In this document: positions 24,308 through 33,183 of the stretch, piece after piece | Numbering within the stretch: position 1 is the stretch's first letter | Layout: each line of letters begins with the position of its first letter | Assembly (NCBI GenBank): GCA_012840245.1 | Contig: DULR01000071.1 | Location: 1 to 42,478, forward strand | Length of the DNA stretch: 42,478 nt | Reading direction: 5' to 3' | Source of the DNA: Clostridiaceae bacterium | GTDB lineage: Bacteria > Bacillota > Clostridia > DSM-8532 | Notes under the pieces: generated by a model | The model's database searches: none | The model's input: the letters and a program-made list of their open reading frames with translations, nothing else | Told to the model about the DNA's origin: nothing | Program-made: the position numbers and the translations under genes

Positions 24308-26038
24308 TTAAAATTCGATCTCATCATTATTGAACTTATTCCTGAAATCATCAAGAGTCAGTACGCCTCTTTTGATATAATCCGCGCCAAGCAGAAGGTG
24401 CTCCACACTGATCACGCCGCCCCTGACACCTGTATTCAGGCTGATCCTTTCGAGATGATTCCTGAAGTTGCCTTTAAAGAAACTGCTGACGAACAAAAAC
24501 ATATACTCTTTGACTGTCTCAGGGAAAATGCTCCACCACTTGTTAGGATTCGCCACTTCGTTTCTCTCTTTATTTTCCCGGACATATCTTTCCATCTCAT
24601 CTGCCTGGCTTATGGGCAGATTATAACCGTCCTTATATGCTTTAGTATCAACGATGACTCCGAATGTGTCGGTAAATATTGCGCCGTCGGGTCTTCTGCT
24701 GCCACCCAGATGACTTCCATTGAACCCATACTCTTTTATGAACAACTCAATTACTTTCATCTCGAACACCCTGTTCTGATCAGGATCCTGGGCGATCTCC
24801 ACAAGCTCGATATATTCATGCGGCAAAACCTTAAGATTTTCACGCAGCATAGCCTTTGTTTCTTCAATATCGCTTCTAACGACCTCAGTCACCTTGATGA
24901 CAGGAATCACAAAATCATTGATGGTGTCTCTCAGGGCATACCCGCGTGTAGACTCTTCGATATTCAGGCCAATATTTATCAGGCCCCTGATATCATCCCT
25001 GATGGTACCGACATCCTCATTGAATCCCATTTCCTTCAGTCTGTCTCTGATCTGCTCGGGTGTGATCATGCCGTTTGTCTTATCCAGAGATTTAAGAATA
25101 TATGCTCTTCTGGATCGTATATAATCTCTGTCCAGTTTCTTTGTGGCAAACATCTCCCAGCATACATGCTTCGTGATCCTGCGCGCGCCTGAAGCCGTAC
25201 CTTTTGCTCTCCTGAGCTGCCTCAGCCCCTCACCGGTTATTTTATATGCATGAGAAATACGCTCGACCTGTGACACATCACCCACTTTGAAAGTCTTATC
25301 TTCTTTTTTCACAAGGCCCAGCTTGGACAACCAGCCGGCTATCATTCTGGCATATTTGTCGGAAGAGCCTTCCCAGTCCTGGCGTATCTTATTCTTTTCG
25401 CTTTCATGGGCAGCTGACAGACTGCTGATGATTATCTCAAGCGGTAAAGATGTAAATCCTGGCTCTCCGTTGAAACCCAAATGCTTCCCGATATCGAACT
25501 TGGTAAGATGCCCTCCGTCGGACAAAAGATCCAGAACTCTAACCGCAGGAGGATATGTCAGCATGGCTTCGATCAGTACCTTTTTTTCATCGTCACTGTT
25601 TTCAGCCGTCCTGGAAAGATCGAAGCCAGACCTTGAAATATAAAAAGCATCTTCCAGATAGTCATACTCAATAAAGCCAAGAGCATAAGCCCAGCGGACA
25701 TAGCCGTCAGCTGTCCAGTTATCGGTAAAAGGCTTGCCCTGCCCCTTGATGATGGCCTGCGCTATACCGTTGCATCTGCCTTTGCTCCTGGGTATGAAGG
25801 AGGTCCCCACCAGATCGGCATATTTTATCTTCAGCGGTATTTTGTTCAGTATATTTATGAAACGGTCCCTTCCGTCATCCTTGTCTACGATTTTCGGTAT
25901 TATATTTGCTTTCAGGTCTGCATGGACCTCGGAGGTGTGGTCGAAGACCTGAACGAGCTTTTTCAGCTTCGAGAAATCACTGGGGTTCTGGATCCAGCCG
26001 AAGGTTCTGTTTGCAATGTCAGATATTTTTATTTCCAT
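24308..26038 (-). CDS. Type IIS restriction endonuclease, FokI orthologue
   Basis: The 576-residue protein aligns with FokI from end to end: RTFGWIQNPSDF, SDGGHLTKFDIGKHLGFNGE, DWEGSSDKYARMIAGWL, LPHEYIELVEIAQD, GGSRRPDGAIF, VIVDTKAY and the C-terminal FRNKFNNDEIEF. Residues 1-390 form the recognition subdomains. Residues 390-576 are the PD-(D/E)xK cleavage domain, with catalytic Asp451, Asp464 and Lys466 (FokI Asp450, Asp467, Lys469). The loop between the two Asp is four residues shorter. From memory of the FokI-DNA structure, Gln17, Asn18, Arg84, Trp108, Glu223, Lys228 and Arg231 match base-contact residues, while FokI Asn217 is Gln220. Recognition of GGATG is thus likely. The gene follows the methyltransferase by 31 bp. 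Confidence 0.95.
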   Translation of the reverse strand: MEIKISDIANRTFGWIQNPSDFSKLKKLVQVFDHTSEVHADLKANIIPKIVDKDDGRDRFINILNKIPLKIKYADLVGTSFIPRSKGRCNGIAQAIIKGQGKPFTDNWTADGYVRWAYALGFIEYDYLEDAFYISRSGFDLSRTAENSDDEKKVLIEAMLTYPPAVRVLDLLSDGGHLTKFDIGKHLGFNGEPGFTSLPLEIIISSLSAAHESEKNKIRQDWEGSSDKYARMIAGWLSKLGLVKKEDKTFKVGDVSQVERISHAYKITGEGLRQLRRAKGTASGARRITKHVCWEMFATKKLDRDYIRSRRAYILKSLDKTNGMITPEQIRDRLKEMGFNEDVGTIRDDIRGLINIGLNIEESTRGYALRDTINDFVIPVIKVTEVVRSDIEETKAMLRENLKVLPHEYIELVEIAQDPDQNRVFEMKVIELFIKEYGFNGSHLGGSRRPDGAIFTDTFGVIVDTKAYKDGYNLPISQADEMERYVRENKERNEVANPNKWWSIFPETVKEYMFLFVSSFFKGNFRNHLERISLNTGVRGGVISVEHLLLGADYIKRGVLTLDDFRNKFNNDEIEF

Positions 26039-26069
26039 ATTTCAACTCCTTCCCTGACAAAAACATCGA

Positions 26070-28028
26070 TCAGCCATGCTGATTTTCGGTCCGATAATTC
26101 GTGATAAGGACTTCCTCGCTTTTTCCTCTTCTTGTATTGTGCGATGAGTTTGAATAATCATGATCGAGGTAGTGGACATTATATTTTTTTGCCCAATCGA
26201 TCAGTATCGAATTCTCATCGCCCTTATGGGTAAGGACATTGGACAATGCGAATCTGATCCCGCGTTCATTCAGCGAATCCAGAAGATCCAGCAATTTTTG
26301 CTCCTGTTTGGCGTTCCAGTCCTTGAATCCTCTGTTCCCGTCATTATATGAACCGGTCGTTATGAGATAAGGCGGATCGCAATATACAAGATCATCTCCA
26401 TCGAAACCATCAAAGCTGAACATGTCGAACTCACAGGCTGAAAAAATGACTTCTTTGCTTTTCAAAGCTTCGATGAACCTTATGAGTTTTTGTTTCAGCT
26501 CATCGGAAAAATGGCTTCTGTTCCTGCCGAACGGATTGTTGTATTCATGGCTGTTGTTGAACCTCAGCTGATAATTGAAGGAATAACAGATCAATGTATA
26601 TAAGTCCAGAGGGTTTTTTGACCGGTTGTAAAAGTCCCTGAATCTTAAAAACCCCTCTTCATTGTACTTTGACAGGCTGAATTCTTTGATCCTTCTCTCA
26701 ATATGGCTCAGGATATCCTTAAGATCGTTTTTCCTGAAAGCCTTCAATATTTCTATCACATATGTGTTGATATCATTGGCGTAGATCACATCTGCGCTGA
26801 CATTTATTCCAACATTGAACCCGCCGGCGAACAGATCGACAAATTTATTTATTCTGGAGGGAAAAAGAGGCATTATCTGTTTGAGCAGCCTGTACTTTCC
26901 CCCGATATAGTTAAGAGGGCTCTTTATATATCCTTTCCCCTTATACGAACCGACGCTGGCTTTTATGTTTATGGGCTTGCTTTCCTTTGATTTGTTCACA
27001 TCCATGTCTTTACTAATATAAAACAGGTATTCATACAATTCGTCGGTTTCCTGCTTATGCTTGCTCTTATACTTTCTGTACGGCAGCTTATAGAATCGGT
27101 ATGTGCTTTCTGAGCCATGCCTGGTGAGAATGCTTCTGATTTCAGATTCGGAAAGCAGTCCGTCGGATGAGTAGCTTACTATGATATGCCTGAATCGGGC
27201 ATTCTTTATCAGATCTTCAAAGGAACCTGCAACTTCGCTTCTGATGCAGTATTTCGATTTCTCCTCTTCATATGTGCGCAGTCCCGTCTTGCCGTATAAA
27301 ACAGGATTATCGTATCTTGCGATGGTTTCGAGCAGATGATAGTTGGAAATGTATTGCCGGCCGTTATAGGGCGGATCAATGTACAGGATGTCACCTTCAA
27401 GTCTCTTTATGAGCTTGTTGGCATCCTCGTTATAGCAGTGGTTTTTCATTCCGTTATCGGTCACGTCAATGCTTCTGAGCTTCAGATCGCCCAGCGCTCT
27501 TTTGTCCCAGTGCTTCAGGTATGCGCCGTATGTACCGCTGATATTGGATATGAAAGGGACAGCCTCGATCAGGACCGCAAGCAGATAAGTGTACTCATTC
27601 TCATTCAGAAGGCCTTCATTTTTCCACTTTTCGATGGTGATCCTTATAAAATCGATCCTGCCTGCATTTTTAACAGTGAAGTACATTCTTTCATTGTCCA
27701 GATAAGGTGAAAAATTATGAGTTATAAAGTAACCGCTGTCGATCGAATAGCTTTCGTTCTCCAGATAGAACAAAGGATCTTCGATACCGGCAGCTTTGAG
27801 TTTTCTGAAATCGGGTATGGTATTGTTCTCGATTTTGGCTTTCTGGATTATGTAAGAAAAGTACAGCAAGTCATTTGAGATAATTCTGTAGTTCTTTTTG
27901 AAATATTCCCCCACAACGCCTGTTCCGGAAAAAATATCTGTAAAGCTTTTGACATCATCCTTGACATTCTCATTGATTACTTTTTCTATCTGACTGAGTA
28001 AATTGATCTTGCTGCCAATAAATCTCAT
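26070..28028 (-). CDS. Fused double DNA adenine methyltransferase, M.FokI-like
   Basis: 652 residues, two D12-class N6-adenine methyltransferases in one chain. The first has MRFIGSKINLL at its start, DIFSGTGVVG (31-40) and catalytic DPPY at 218-221. The second has NYIGGKYRLLKQIMPLFP, DLFAGGFNVG (398-407) and DPPY at 551-554, ending EEVLITNY. M.FokI has 647 residues with DPPY at 218 and 548, a near match of plan and spacing. Each half would methylate one strand of an asymmetric site, and both are needed for protection. I use ATG 28028, since MRFIGSK is the usual family start; a GTG at 28037 is also in frame. It is the first gene of the operon. Confidence 0.93.
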   Translation of the reverse strand: MRFIGSKINLLSQIEKVINENVKDDVKSFTDIFSGTGVVGEYFKKNYRIISNDLLYFSYIIQKAKIENNTIPDFRKLKAAGIEDPLFYLENESYSIDSGYFITHNFSPYLDNERMYFTVKNAGRIDFIRITIEKWKNEGLLNENEYTYLLAVLIEAVPFISNISGTYGAYLKHWDKRALGDLKLRSIDVTDNGMKNHCYNEDANKLIKRLEGDILYIDPPYNGRQYISNYHLLETIARYDNPVLYGKTGLRTYEEEKSKYCIRSEVAGSFEDLIKNARFRHIIVSYSSDGLLSESEIRSILTRHGSESTYRFYKLPYRKYKSKHKQETDELYEYLFYISKDMDVNKSKESKPINIKASVGSYKGKGYIKSPLNYIGGKYRLLKQIMPLFPSRINKFVDLFAGGFNVGINVSADVIYANDINTYVIEILKAFRKNDLKDILSHIERRIKEFSLSKYNEEGFLRFRDFYNRSKNPLDLYTLICYSFNYQLRFNNSHEYNNPFGRNRSHFSDELKQKLIRFIEALKSKEVIFSACEFDMFSFDGFDGDDLVYCDPPYLITTGSYNDGNRGFKDWNAKQEQKLLDLLDSLNERGIRFALSNVLTHKGDENSILIDWAKKYNVHYLDHDYSNSSHNTRRGKSEEVLITNYRTENQHG

Positions 28029-28042
28029 CTTTCGCACATCCT

Positions 28043-28083
28043 ATAACATCCTTGTCATATTATAAAATAAAATAGGATGTTAT
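28043..28083. repeat. Inverted repeat with GGATG motifs around the restriction-modification promoter
   Basis: Arms ATAACATCCT (28043-28052) and AGGATGTTAT (28074-28083) are perfect complements separated by 21 bases containing the -10 box. Each arm contains GGATG/CATCC. A third copy (CACATCCT on the plus strand, 28035-28042) is adjacent on the start-codon side. GGATG is the expected target of the encoded enzymes. Confidence 0.8.
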
Positions 28084-28087
28084 TCAA
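28059..28087 (-). promoter_or_regulatory. Promoter of the FokI-like restriction-modification operon
   Basis: TTGAAT (28087-28082), 17 bases, TATAAT (28064-28059) on the minus strand. One inverted-repeat arm overlaps the -35 edge and spacer, the other covers the expected start of transcription. The leader is about 25 bases. Confidence 0.75.
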
Positions 28088-28130
28088 TATAAATTGTTCT
28101 CATGATGCAAACATATCCGTCACGATCAAT

Positions 28131-28181
28131 AAAAAGTGCACCCAAATACCAGAAGCGTCTGACATTTGTGGTGCACTTTAT
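28131..28181 (-). terminator. Intrinsic terminator of guaA
   Basis: Stem AAAGTGCACCCAAAT pairs with ATTTGTGGTGCACTTT (one bulged base) around a 16-base loop. The minus strand continues into a T-rich run (TTTTTATTG). It lies just past the guaA stop codon and about 45 bases from the restriction-modification promoter. Confidence 0.75.
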
Positions 28182-28194
28182 TTCATATTTTATC

Positions 28195-29730
28195 TTACTC
28201 CCACTCGATTGTTGCCGGAGGCTTGCTAGTTATATCGTAAACTATACGATTTATATGACCTACTTCATTAATGATCCTGTTGGAAACCCGCTCAAGCAGA
28301 TCGTATGGAAGCCTCGCCCAGTCGGCAGTCATAAAATCGGTGGTGGTGACAGCCCTGATGGCCAGCGTATAGTCATAGGTCCTTTCGTCGCCCATGACAC
28401 CTACGCTCCTCATATTGGTCAGCACGGTGAAATACTGGTTGATCTCCCTGTCGAGACCTGCTTTGGCCACTTCCTCCCTTAGGATATAATCAGTGTCCCT
28501 GAGGATATCCAGCTTCTCCTTAGTTATATCACCAATGATCCTGATTGCAAGACCCGGCCCCGGGAACGGCTGGCGCCAGACCATCGATTCGGGCAGTCCA
28601 AGCTCGATTCCGACGGCGCGCACTTCGTCCTTGAAAAGGTCTCTCAATGGCTCGATTATGCCTTCGAAATCCACGTAATCCGGAAGCCCTCCCACATTGT
28701 GATGACTCTTTATTACAGCTGCATCGCCTACTCCGCTTTCAATGATATCCGGATAGATGGTTCCCTGAACGAGGAAATCGACTTTACCGAGTTTCTTGCT
28801 TTCATCTTCAAAGACTCTTATGAATTCTTCACCAATGATCTTCCTCTTGGTTTCAGGGTCGGTAACTCCTTTCAGGCGTTCCAGGAAACGATCCTGAGCG
28901 TCGACTCTTATCAGGTTTATCTTGAATTGCTTTTTGAATACTTTCTCGACCTGGTCAGGTTCTCCTTTTCTCAAAAGACCATGATCGACAAAAATACAGG
29001 TAAGCCTGTCACCCACGGCTTTATGGACAAGGGCGGCCGATACAGCCGAATCCACACCTCCCGAAAGGGCGCATAAGACCTTCTTGTCTCCGACCTTTTC
29101 CCTTATTGCTTTCACTGTTTCTTCGACAAAGGAGCTCATCTTCCAGTCTCCGGTCAACCTGCAGATCTTATAAAGGAAGTTTTTGATGATGTCATGGCCG
29201 TATGGAGTGTGCAGTACCTCAGGATGGAACTGGACACCATAAAAACTTCTCGTATCATCAGCCATAGCGGCTATGGGGCAATTTGATGAAGACGCTATCC
29301 CATGGAAATCATCGGGCAGCCTGCTGACATGGAACGTGTGGCTCATCCAGCAACTTGTTTCCTTTTCGATTCCTGAGAATAAAATATTGCTGTTGTCAAC
29401 AGTGATCTCGACTTTTCCGTATTCCCTGTTGACCGCTTTTGATACATCACCGCCGAGCATCACGCTCATCAGCTGCATACCATAGCAGATGCCGAGTATG
29501 GGTATCCCAAGCTCGAATATTTCTTTGCTGCATCTGGGTGCATTCTCTTCAAGGACCGAGGCAGGTCCTCCTGTAAAGATTATGCCTTTGGGATTCAATC
29601 CCTTGATTCTCTCCATCGATGAATTATAAGGAAGGACCTCACAGTATACACTGGCCTCCCTTACCCTTCTGGCTATCAACTGATTGTACTGTCCGCCGAA
29701 ATCAAGAATCAGAATCTTGTCATGCTTCAA
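28195..29730 (-). CDS. guaA: GMP synthase (glutamine-hydrolysing)
   Basis: 511 residues, the usual length. The class I glutamine amidotransferase has [17 protein letters not shown], catalytic Cys in GICYGMQLM and HPEV. The ATP pyrophosphatase domain has [13 protein letters not shown]; the C-terminal dimerisation domain has [17 protein letters not shown] and ends [11 protein letters not shown]. It converts XMP to GMP. It has its own leader with a nested hairpin and its own terminator. Confidence 0.97.
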   Translation of the reverse strand: MKHDKILILDFGGQYNQLIARRVREASVYCEVLPYNSSMERIKGLNPKGIIFTGGPASVLEENAPRCSKEIFELGIPILGICYGMQLMSVMLGGDVSKAVNREYGKVEITVDNSNILFSGIEKETSCWMSHTFHVSRLPDDFHGIASSSNCPIAAMADDTRSFYGVQFHPEVLHTPYGHDIIKNFLYKICRLTGDWKMSSFVEETVKAIREKVGDKKVLCALSGGVDSAVSAALVHKAVGDRLTCIFVDHGLLRKGEPDQVEKVFKKQFKINLIRVDAQDRFLERLKGVTDPETKRKIIGEEFIRVFEDESKKLGKVDFLVQGTIYPDIIESGVGDAAVIKSHHNVGGLPDYVDFEGIIEPLRDLFKDEVRAVGIELGLPESMVWRQPFPGPGLAIRIIGDITKEKLDILRDTDYILREEVAKAGLDREINQYFTVLTNMRSVGVMGDERTYDYTLAIRAVTTTDFMTADWARLPYDLLERVSNRIINEVGHINRIVYDITSKPPATIEWE

Positions 29731-29801
29731 AAACTATTCCACCTTTCAGTAATCTACAAGCTATTTTACCCTTTTCTTTAAATAAGTTGAACATATAGAG
29801 C

Positions 29802-29856
29802 AAAGCATCGTACCTATGTGATCCCTATCTGATGAATATCGGGATCTTCATGCTTT
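29802..29856 (-). promoter_or_regulatory. Structured leader element upstream of guaA
   Basis: Nested inverted repeats: an outer AAAGCAT (29802-29808) with ATGCTTT (29850-29856), and an inner GATCCC (29820-29825) with GGGATC (29841-29846). A putative -10 TATAAT lies upstream (29889-29884), so the element should be transcribed in a leader of about 145 bases. No T run follows it. It does not match the purine riboswitch consensus as I know it. Function unknown. Confidence 0.4.
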
Positions 29857-29920
29857 ACAGTCTTCAACCCATCGATTTTAAGAATTATAGAATCAATTAT
29901 AATGTAACTGGATAAAAATG

Positions 29921-29956
29921 AAAAGCCGGAATCAGAAAATCTGAATCCGGCTTTTT
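29921..29956 (-). terminator. Intrinsic terminator of the tRNA-Val gene
   Basis: Stem AAAAGCCGGAATCAGA pairs with TCTGAATCCGGCTTTT (one mismatch). On the minus strand it follows the CCA end of the tRNA directly and ends in a T run. Confidence 0.75.
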
Positions 29957-29957
29957 C

Positions 29958-30033
29958 TGGTGGGCGATAAGGAACTCGAATCCCTAACCTTCACTACGTC
30001 AAAGTGACACTCTACCAATTGAGTTAATCGCCC
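29958..30033 (-). tRNA. tRNA-Val (anticodon GAC), CCA encoded
   Basis: The minus strand folds as a tRNA: acceptor GGGCGAT/ATCGCCC, D arm ACTC-AATTGGTA-GAGT, anticodon arm TCACT-TTGACGT-AGTGA with anticodon GAC, T arm with GGTTCGA-like AGGGATTCGAGTTCCTT, discriminator A and encoded CCA. Total 76 nt. It is a lone tRNA gene. Confidence 0.93.
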
Positions 30034-30136
30034 ATGAACAATGCTATAATCAATAGCGCGATAATATTATAGCATCGTATTTTCGATTTGTAAATATCAT
30101 GTCTGCAACTATTTTTGCAAATATGTTCTCCTTATT

Positions 30137-31612
30137 TTACCAGTCTATTTCCAGGTATATGTCTCCAAGATCTATGTCTTCAGCCCAGCCGTCAGGCAGT
30201 ACGATCGCGTCATCCTCCATTATGGGCATGTATCCGTCAGCCACTACTATTACCGAGTATGAACCGCCACCCGGGATATAGTCGCATATGAACAAACCAT
30301 CGCGGTCTGCTTCTCCGTATGCCAGGATCATGTTGTCCTGAGGATCATTAAGAAAGTCGTAAACCGAAACGCCCGATTGCAGGACAACGAATGCGGCTCC
30401 GGGGATCGGGTCAAAAGTAAAGGAATCGATGATCCTTCCATAAATGGATATCCCCTCGCCATATACAGGATTTCCCGGAGTGGGCGCAGGTGTTGAGGGA
30501 GAAGGCATGTCAGGATTGTCTCCTGTGGCCAGAGCGTCGTTCAAAACAGGTATTGCCTGGTTGATAGGCTTAAGGTAAAACAGAACATCATTGTCCTTAC
30601 CCACCAGTTTAGCTGTCGGAACACCGATCATTTCACCGTTGCCGTTTATAGCAGTTCCGCCGCTGTTACCATGGTTTACGACAGCGTCTGTTTTGATCCA
30701 GTCGATCTCTGAATCGTTATCTTCATCGATAAAGCCCGAAACACGACCGGCGGTAAAGGTTATGGTCTCACCGCCCACACCGGGATAGCCGAGGATGTTT
30801 ATTTCGTCTCCCAGTTCGACAGTGTCGGAATCGGCCAGTTTAGCCGGTATAAGGTTTAAGTCGGCAGCATTGAGCTGATTCCAGTTAAGATCTGCCACTA
30901 TTTTTACGACTGCAAGGTCCAGCTCTTCTACTCCGTTTCTGTATTGCGCTATATACTGAGGCTGGATATTCTTTTTGATATCATCGGTGACAGCAATTGC
31001 AACATACCCGTCGGAATTGTACAGTCTGCCGTTTTCCCCGACGCAATGGAAATTGGTCAGGATATAACCGTTGCTGTTGACTATAGTACCCGAACCCATC
31101 GAGATAACATTGAAATTATCGTCAAGGGCATAGAGCTTGACGGTCGATCTGGACAGCTTCTGGATATTGATCCCGGTTTTGCTGCTGGTTCCTGGTTCTT
31201 CAGGTGTTTCGGAATTTTGCGGTCTTATTGGATCCCCGGGCTCACTGGCCACATAACCGGTAACCTTCACATTCTGTTTTACACTTCTGGAAGAACGGTT
31301 GCCGGCTTTATCGTAAGCCACCACATAATACTCGTATTCTTCCCCGGGCTCAACATCGTCATCCTTATATTCGGTTTTTCTCAGTTTTGCTATGACTTCA
31401 CCGTTCCGGTACAGCCTGTATTCATCTATACCATTGTCATCATAACTCTCGCTCCAGGCAAGAGAAACCATTTCCGAACTTACACTTGTCACCGTAAGCA
31501 AAGGAGCCGTCGGAGGAGTTTCATCCTCTCTCTCAAAAGAGCAGGAAGTAAACATCATTGCCAGCATTATCATGACGGTCAGAACAATAAGGCGTTGCTT
31601 GGATCTATACAT
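30137..31612 (-). CDS. Surface lipoprotein with Fn3, trypsin-like protease and C-terminal carboxypeptidase-regulatory-like domain
   Basis: 491 residues. The lipoprotein signal peptide ends MFTSC with Cys24. An Fn3 domain (about 34-118, with VSSEMVSLAWSESYDDNGID) is followed by a Pro/Glu/Ser linker. Residues about 150-360 form an HtrA/S1-type serine protease with triad His189 (TNFHC), Asp232 (ELDLAVVKI) and Ser317 (HGNSGG). A second Pro/Thr linker leads to a beta-sandwich repeat (about 390-491; GRIIDSFTFDPIPGAAFVV). There is no PDZ domain. It should act at the outer membrane-wall face, perhaps in protein quality control; the serpin at 8327 is a conceivable but untested partner. Confidence 0.87.
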   Translation of the reverse strand: MYRSKQRLIVLTVMIMLAMMFTSCSFEREDETPPTAPLLTVTSVSSEMVSLAWSESYDDNGIDEYRLYRNGEVIAKLRKTEYKDDDVEPGEEYEYYVVAYDKAGNRSSRSVKQNVKVTGYVASEPGDPIRPQNSETPEEPGTSSKTGINIQKLSRSTVKLYALDDNFNVISMGSGTIVNSNGYILTNFHCVGENGRLYNSDGYVAIAVTDDIKKNIQPQYIAQYRNGVEELDLAVVKIVADLNWNQLNAADLNLIPAKLADSDTVELGDEINILGYPGVGGETITFTAGRVSGFIDEDNDSEIDWIKTDAVVNHGNSGGTAINGNGEMIGVPTAKLVGKDNDVLFYLKPINQAIPVLNDALATGDNPDMPSPSTPAPTPGNPVYGEGISIYGRIIDSFTFDPIPGAAFVVLQSGVSVYDFLNDPQDNMILAYGEADRDGLFICDYIPGGGSYSVIVVADGYMPIMEDDAIVLPDGWAEDIDLGDIYLEIDW

Positions 31613-31646
31613 TTATAATCACTCCATTCCAACCTTCCGGTTGCCG

Positions 31647-33086
31647 TCAGTTTACATTGAACGAATAATTCACACTACTTAATGTATTACCGTTTAGGAT
31701 AAAATTTTCATAACAGGATGATATGGTAATTATATATAAATCGCTGCCGTAAACAGCCAGAATATCCCTTCCGTAACCTATGTCGGTCTTCCTTGCTCCG
31801 CTGAGCGCCGACTGGCTTTTTGGAATATAAACATAATTTATGACATATGTCTCTTTGCCCTTTGTGTCAAGATAATACCCATCCTCTGGCTGATAAAACC
31901 TGTAGCTCATGCCTGATCTTATCGACCATGCCGCGGCTGCATTCTGGAGCTTTTCCTCTTCAGAGCCGCCTTCCATGTTTATCAGACCTGACAGGGGCAA
32001 TTTTTTGACACATACGAATTCCTGCTCTCCGCCATTGACTATTTCAGCGGCCTTGAACAGCTCCGCATCATTTTTGAACTGGACCCAGTTCGAAGGATAT
32101 TGTATCACTATCGTATCATCGACAGTATAAATCTGGTTTGCAAGGGCCGGATTGCTGACAAACAACCCGATGGCGGCTGCAAGGACAAAAATGGCCCACA
32201 CCGGTAGGATGCCCGCTATGGCCTTCCTGCGCTCAAGAGGCTCATAAGCCTCATCCCCACCTGCTTTTTCATGGCGTAAAGAAATTATGACCAGTGTACC
32301 GAATACTATGATCGCTACCAGAGCGGCAGGAATAAGTCCTATTAAATAATTGACCCTGAATCCCTGTCTTACCACCGAGTTGAGCAAAAACTGGGTGATT
32401 GCGTTGAGGGCTGACGCAATGATCAGCGCGAACGGAAGCCTGAAAATATTGAATCTCTTCTGTTTGGAAACCCCTAGAATGTAGCAGCTCAGACCGGTTA
32501 TGCTGGCATGGGCAAAAGACTCAATGACGACCATAGATGTTACGTTCGTGAGCATAGCACCTCCGGTGGTGATTATGTTGTCTATACTGGTCATAGCGGC
32601 AAAACCTAGCCCCAGAGCTGACCCGTATATGATCCCGTCTATGTCTTCGTCAAACTCTCTGCTTGGATATACGCTGTATCTCACAGACAAAAGCTTGACA
32701 GCTTCCTGGATCACTGCAGTCAAAACTATGATGACGATCAGTTTACCGCTCAAGACAGTGATATTTCTGCTCCCCTGCGGGAAAATCAGCGCTATGATGG
32801 GAGCATATGCTGCCTTCTGCACCAGAGCGCCTAATATCAGTGTCTTGAACACAAGGCTCTTGGGCTCCGGATTGAGTCTGTCCTGTCTGTAAAAAACAGT
32901 GAGCCACAGTATGGGCGGAATGATAGCTATAAAAACAGATATGACTGTCAATAAGCTTTTGTTGAGATTAGGACTTACTGTATTTTCAAAAATGTATGCT
33001 ATCAGGACGATCAATAAAAGACCAATGATCGAGACAAAGGTAGAAAGCCACAGACCAGGCTTTGCTTTTTGGTTCCCGTTATGCAT
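31647..33086 (-). CDS. PrsW-like intramembrane metalloprotease with extracellular C-terminal domain
   Basis: About 479 residues. Eight or nine membrane helices (about 15-300) contain the PrsW-type motifs QEAVKLLSV (Glu and Lys), DEDIDGIIYGSALGLGFAAM and FAHASITGLSCYILG, which supply Glu and His residues for a metal site. PrsW cleaves an anti-sigma factor in Bacillus. After helix at about 300-320 there is an extracellular domain of about 165 residues (VDDTIVIQYPSNWVQFKND) not found in short PrsW proteins; its lipoprotein-like PsbP/DcrB-type start suggests a ligand or substrate-binding module. The start is ATG 33086 behind GGAGGT. Confidence 0.75.
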   Translation of the reverse strand: MHNGNQKAKPGLWLSTFVSIIGLLLIVLIAYIFENTVSPNLNKSLLTVISVFIAIIPPILWLTVFYRQDRLNPEPKSLVFKTLILGALVQKAAYAPIIALIFPQGSRNITVLSGKLIVIIVLTAVIQEAVKLLSVRYSVYPSREFDEDIDGIIYGSALGLGFAAMTSIDNIITTGGAMLTNVTSMVVIESFAHASITGLSCYILGVSKQKRFNIFRLPFALIIASALNAITQFLLNSVVRQGFRVNYLIGLIPAALVAIIVFGTLVIISLRHEKAGGDEAYEPLERRKAIAGILPVWAIFVLAAAIGLFVSNPALANQIYTVDDTIVIQYPSNWVQFKNDAELFKAAEIVNGGEQEFVCVKKLPLSGLINMEGGSEEEKLQNAAAAWSIRSGMSYRFYQPEDGYYLDTKGKETYVINYVYIPKSQSALSGARKTDIGYGRDILAVYGSDLYIITISSCYENFILNGNTLSSVNYSFNVN

Positions 33087-33183
33087 GGCATACCTCCATA
33101 TTCCCATAAAGACGATCTACCTGATAATCTTAACATATATTGGCTATAAAGTCTAAAAGAAATATGGAAATATCTGAATGGAA

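Noticed and set aside
24299-25192. Plus-strand frame of 297 codons
   Set aside because: It is antisense to the FokI-like nuclease, whose full-length homology is certain.
24308-26038. AlwI/PleI-family nuclease as the call
   Set aside because: The catalytic region first suggested it, but collinear identity with FokI through recognition and cleavage domains is much stronger.
24308-28028. Avoidance of GGATG, GGATC or GAGTC in the window as evidence of the specificity
   Set aside because: Sites of these kinds are seen in several places by eye, and I could not count them reliably.
29731-29890. Purine riboswitch upstream of guaA
   Set aside because: The conserved core and three-way junction of the purine aptamer are not seen; only nested hairpins are.
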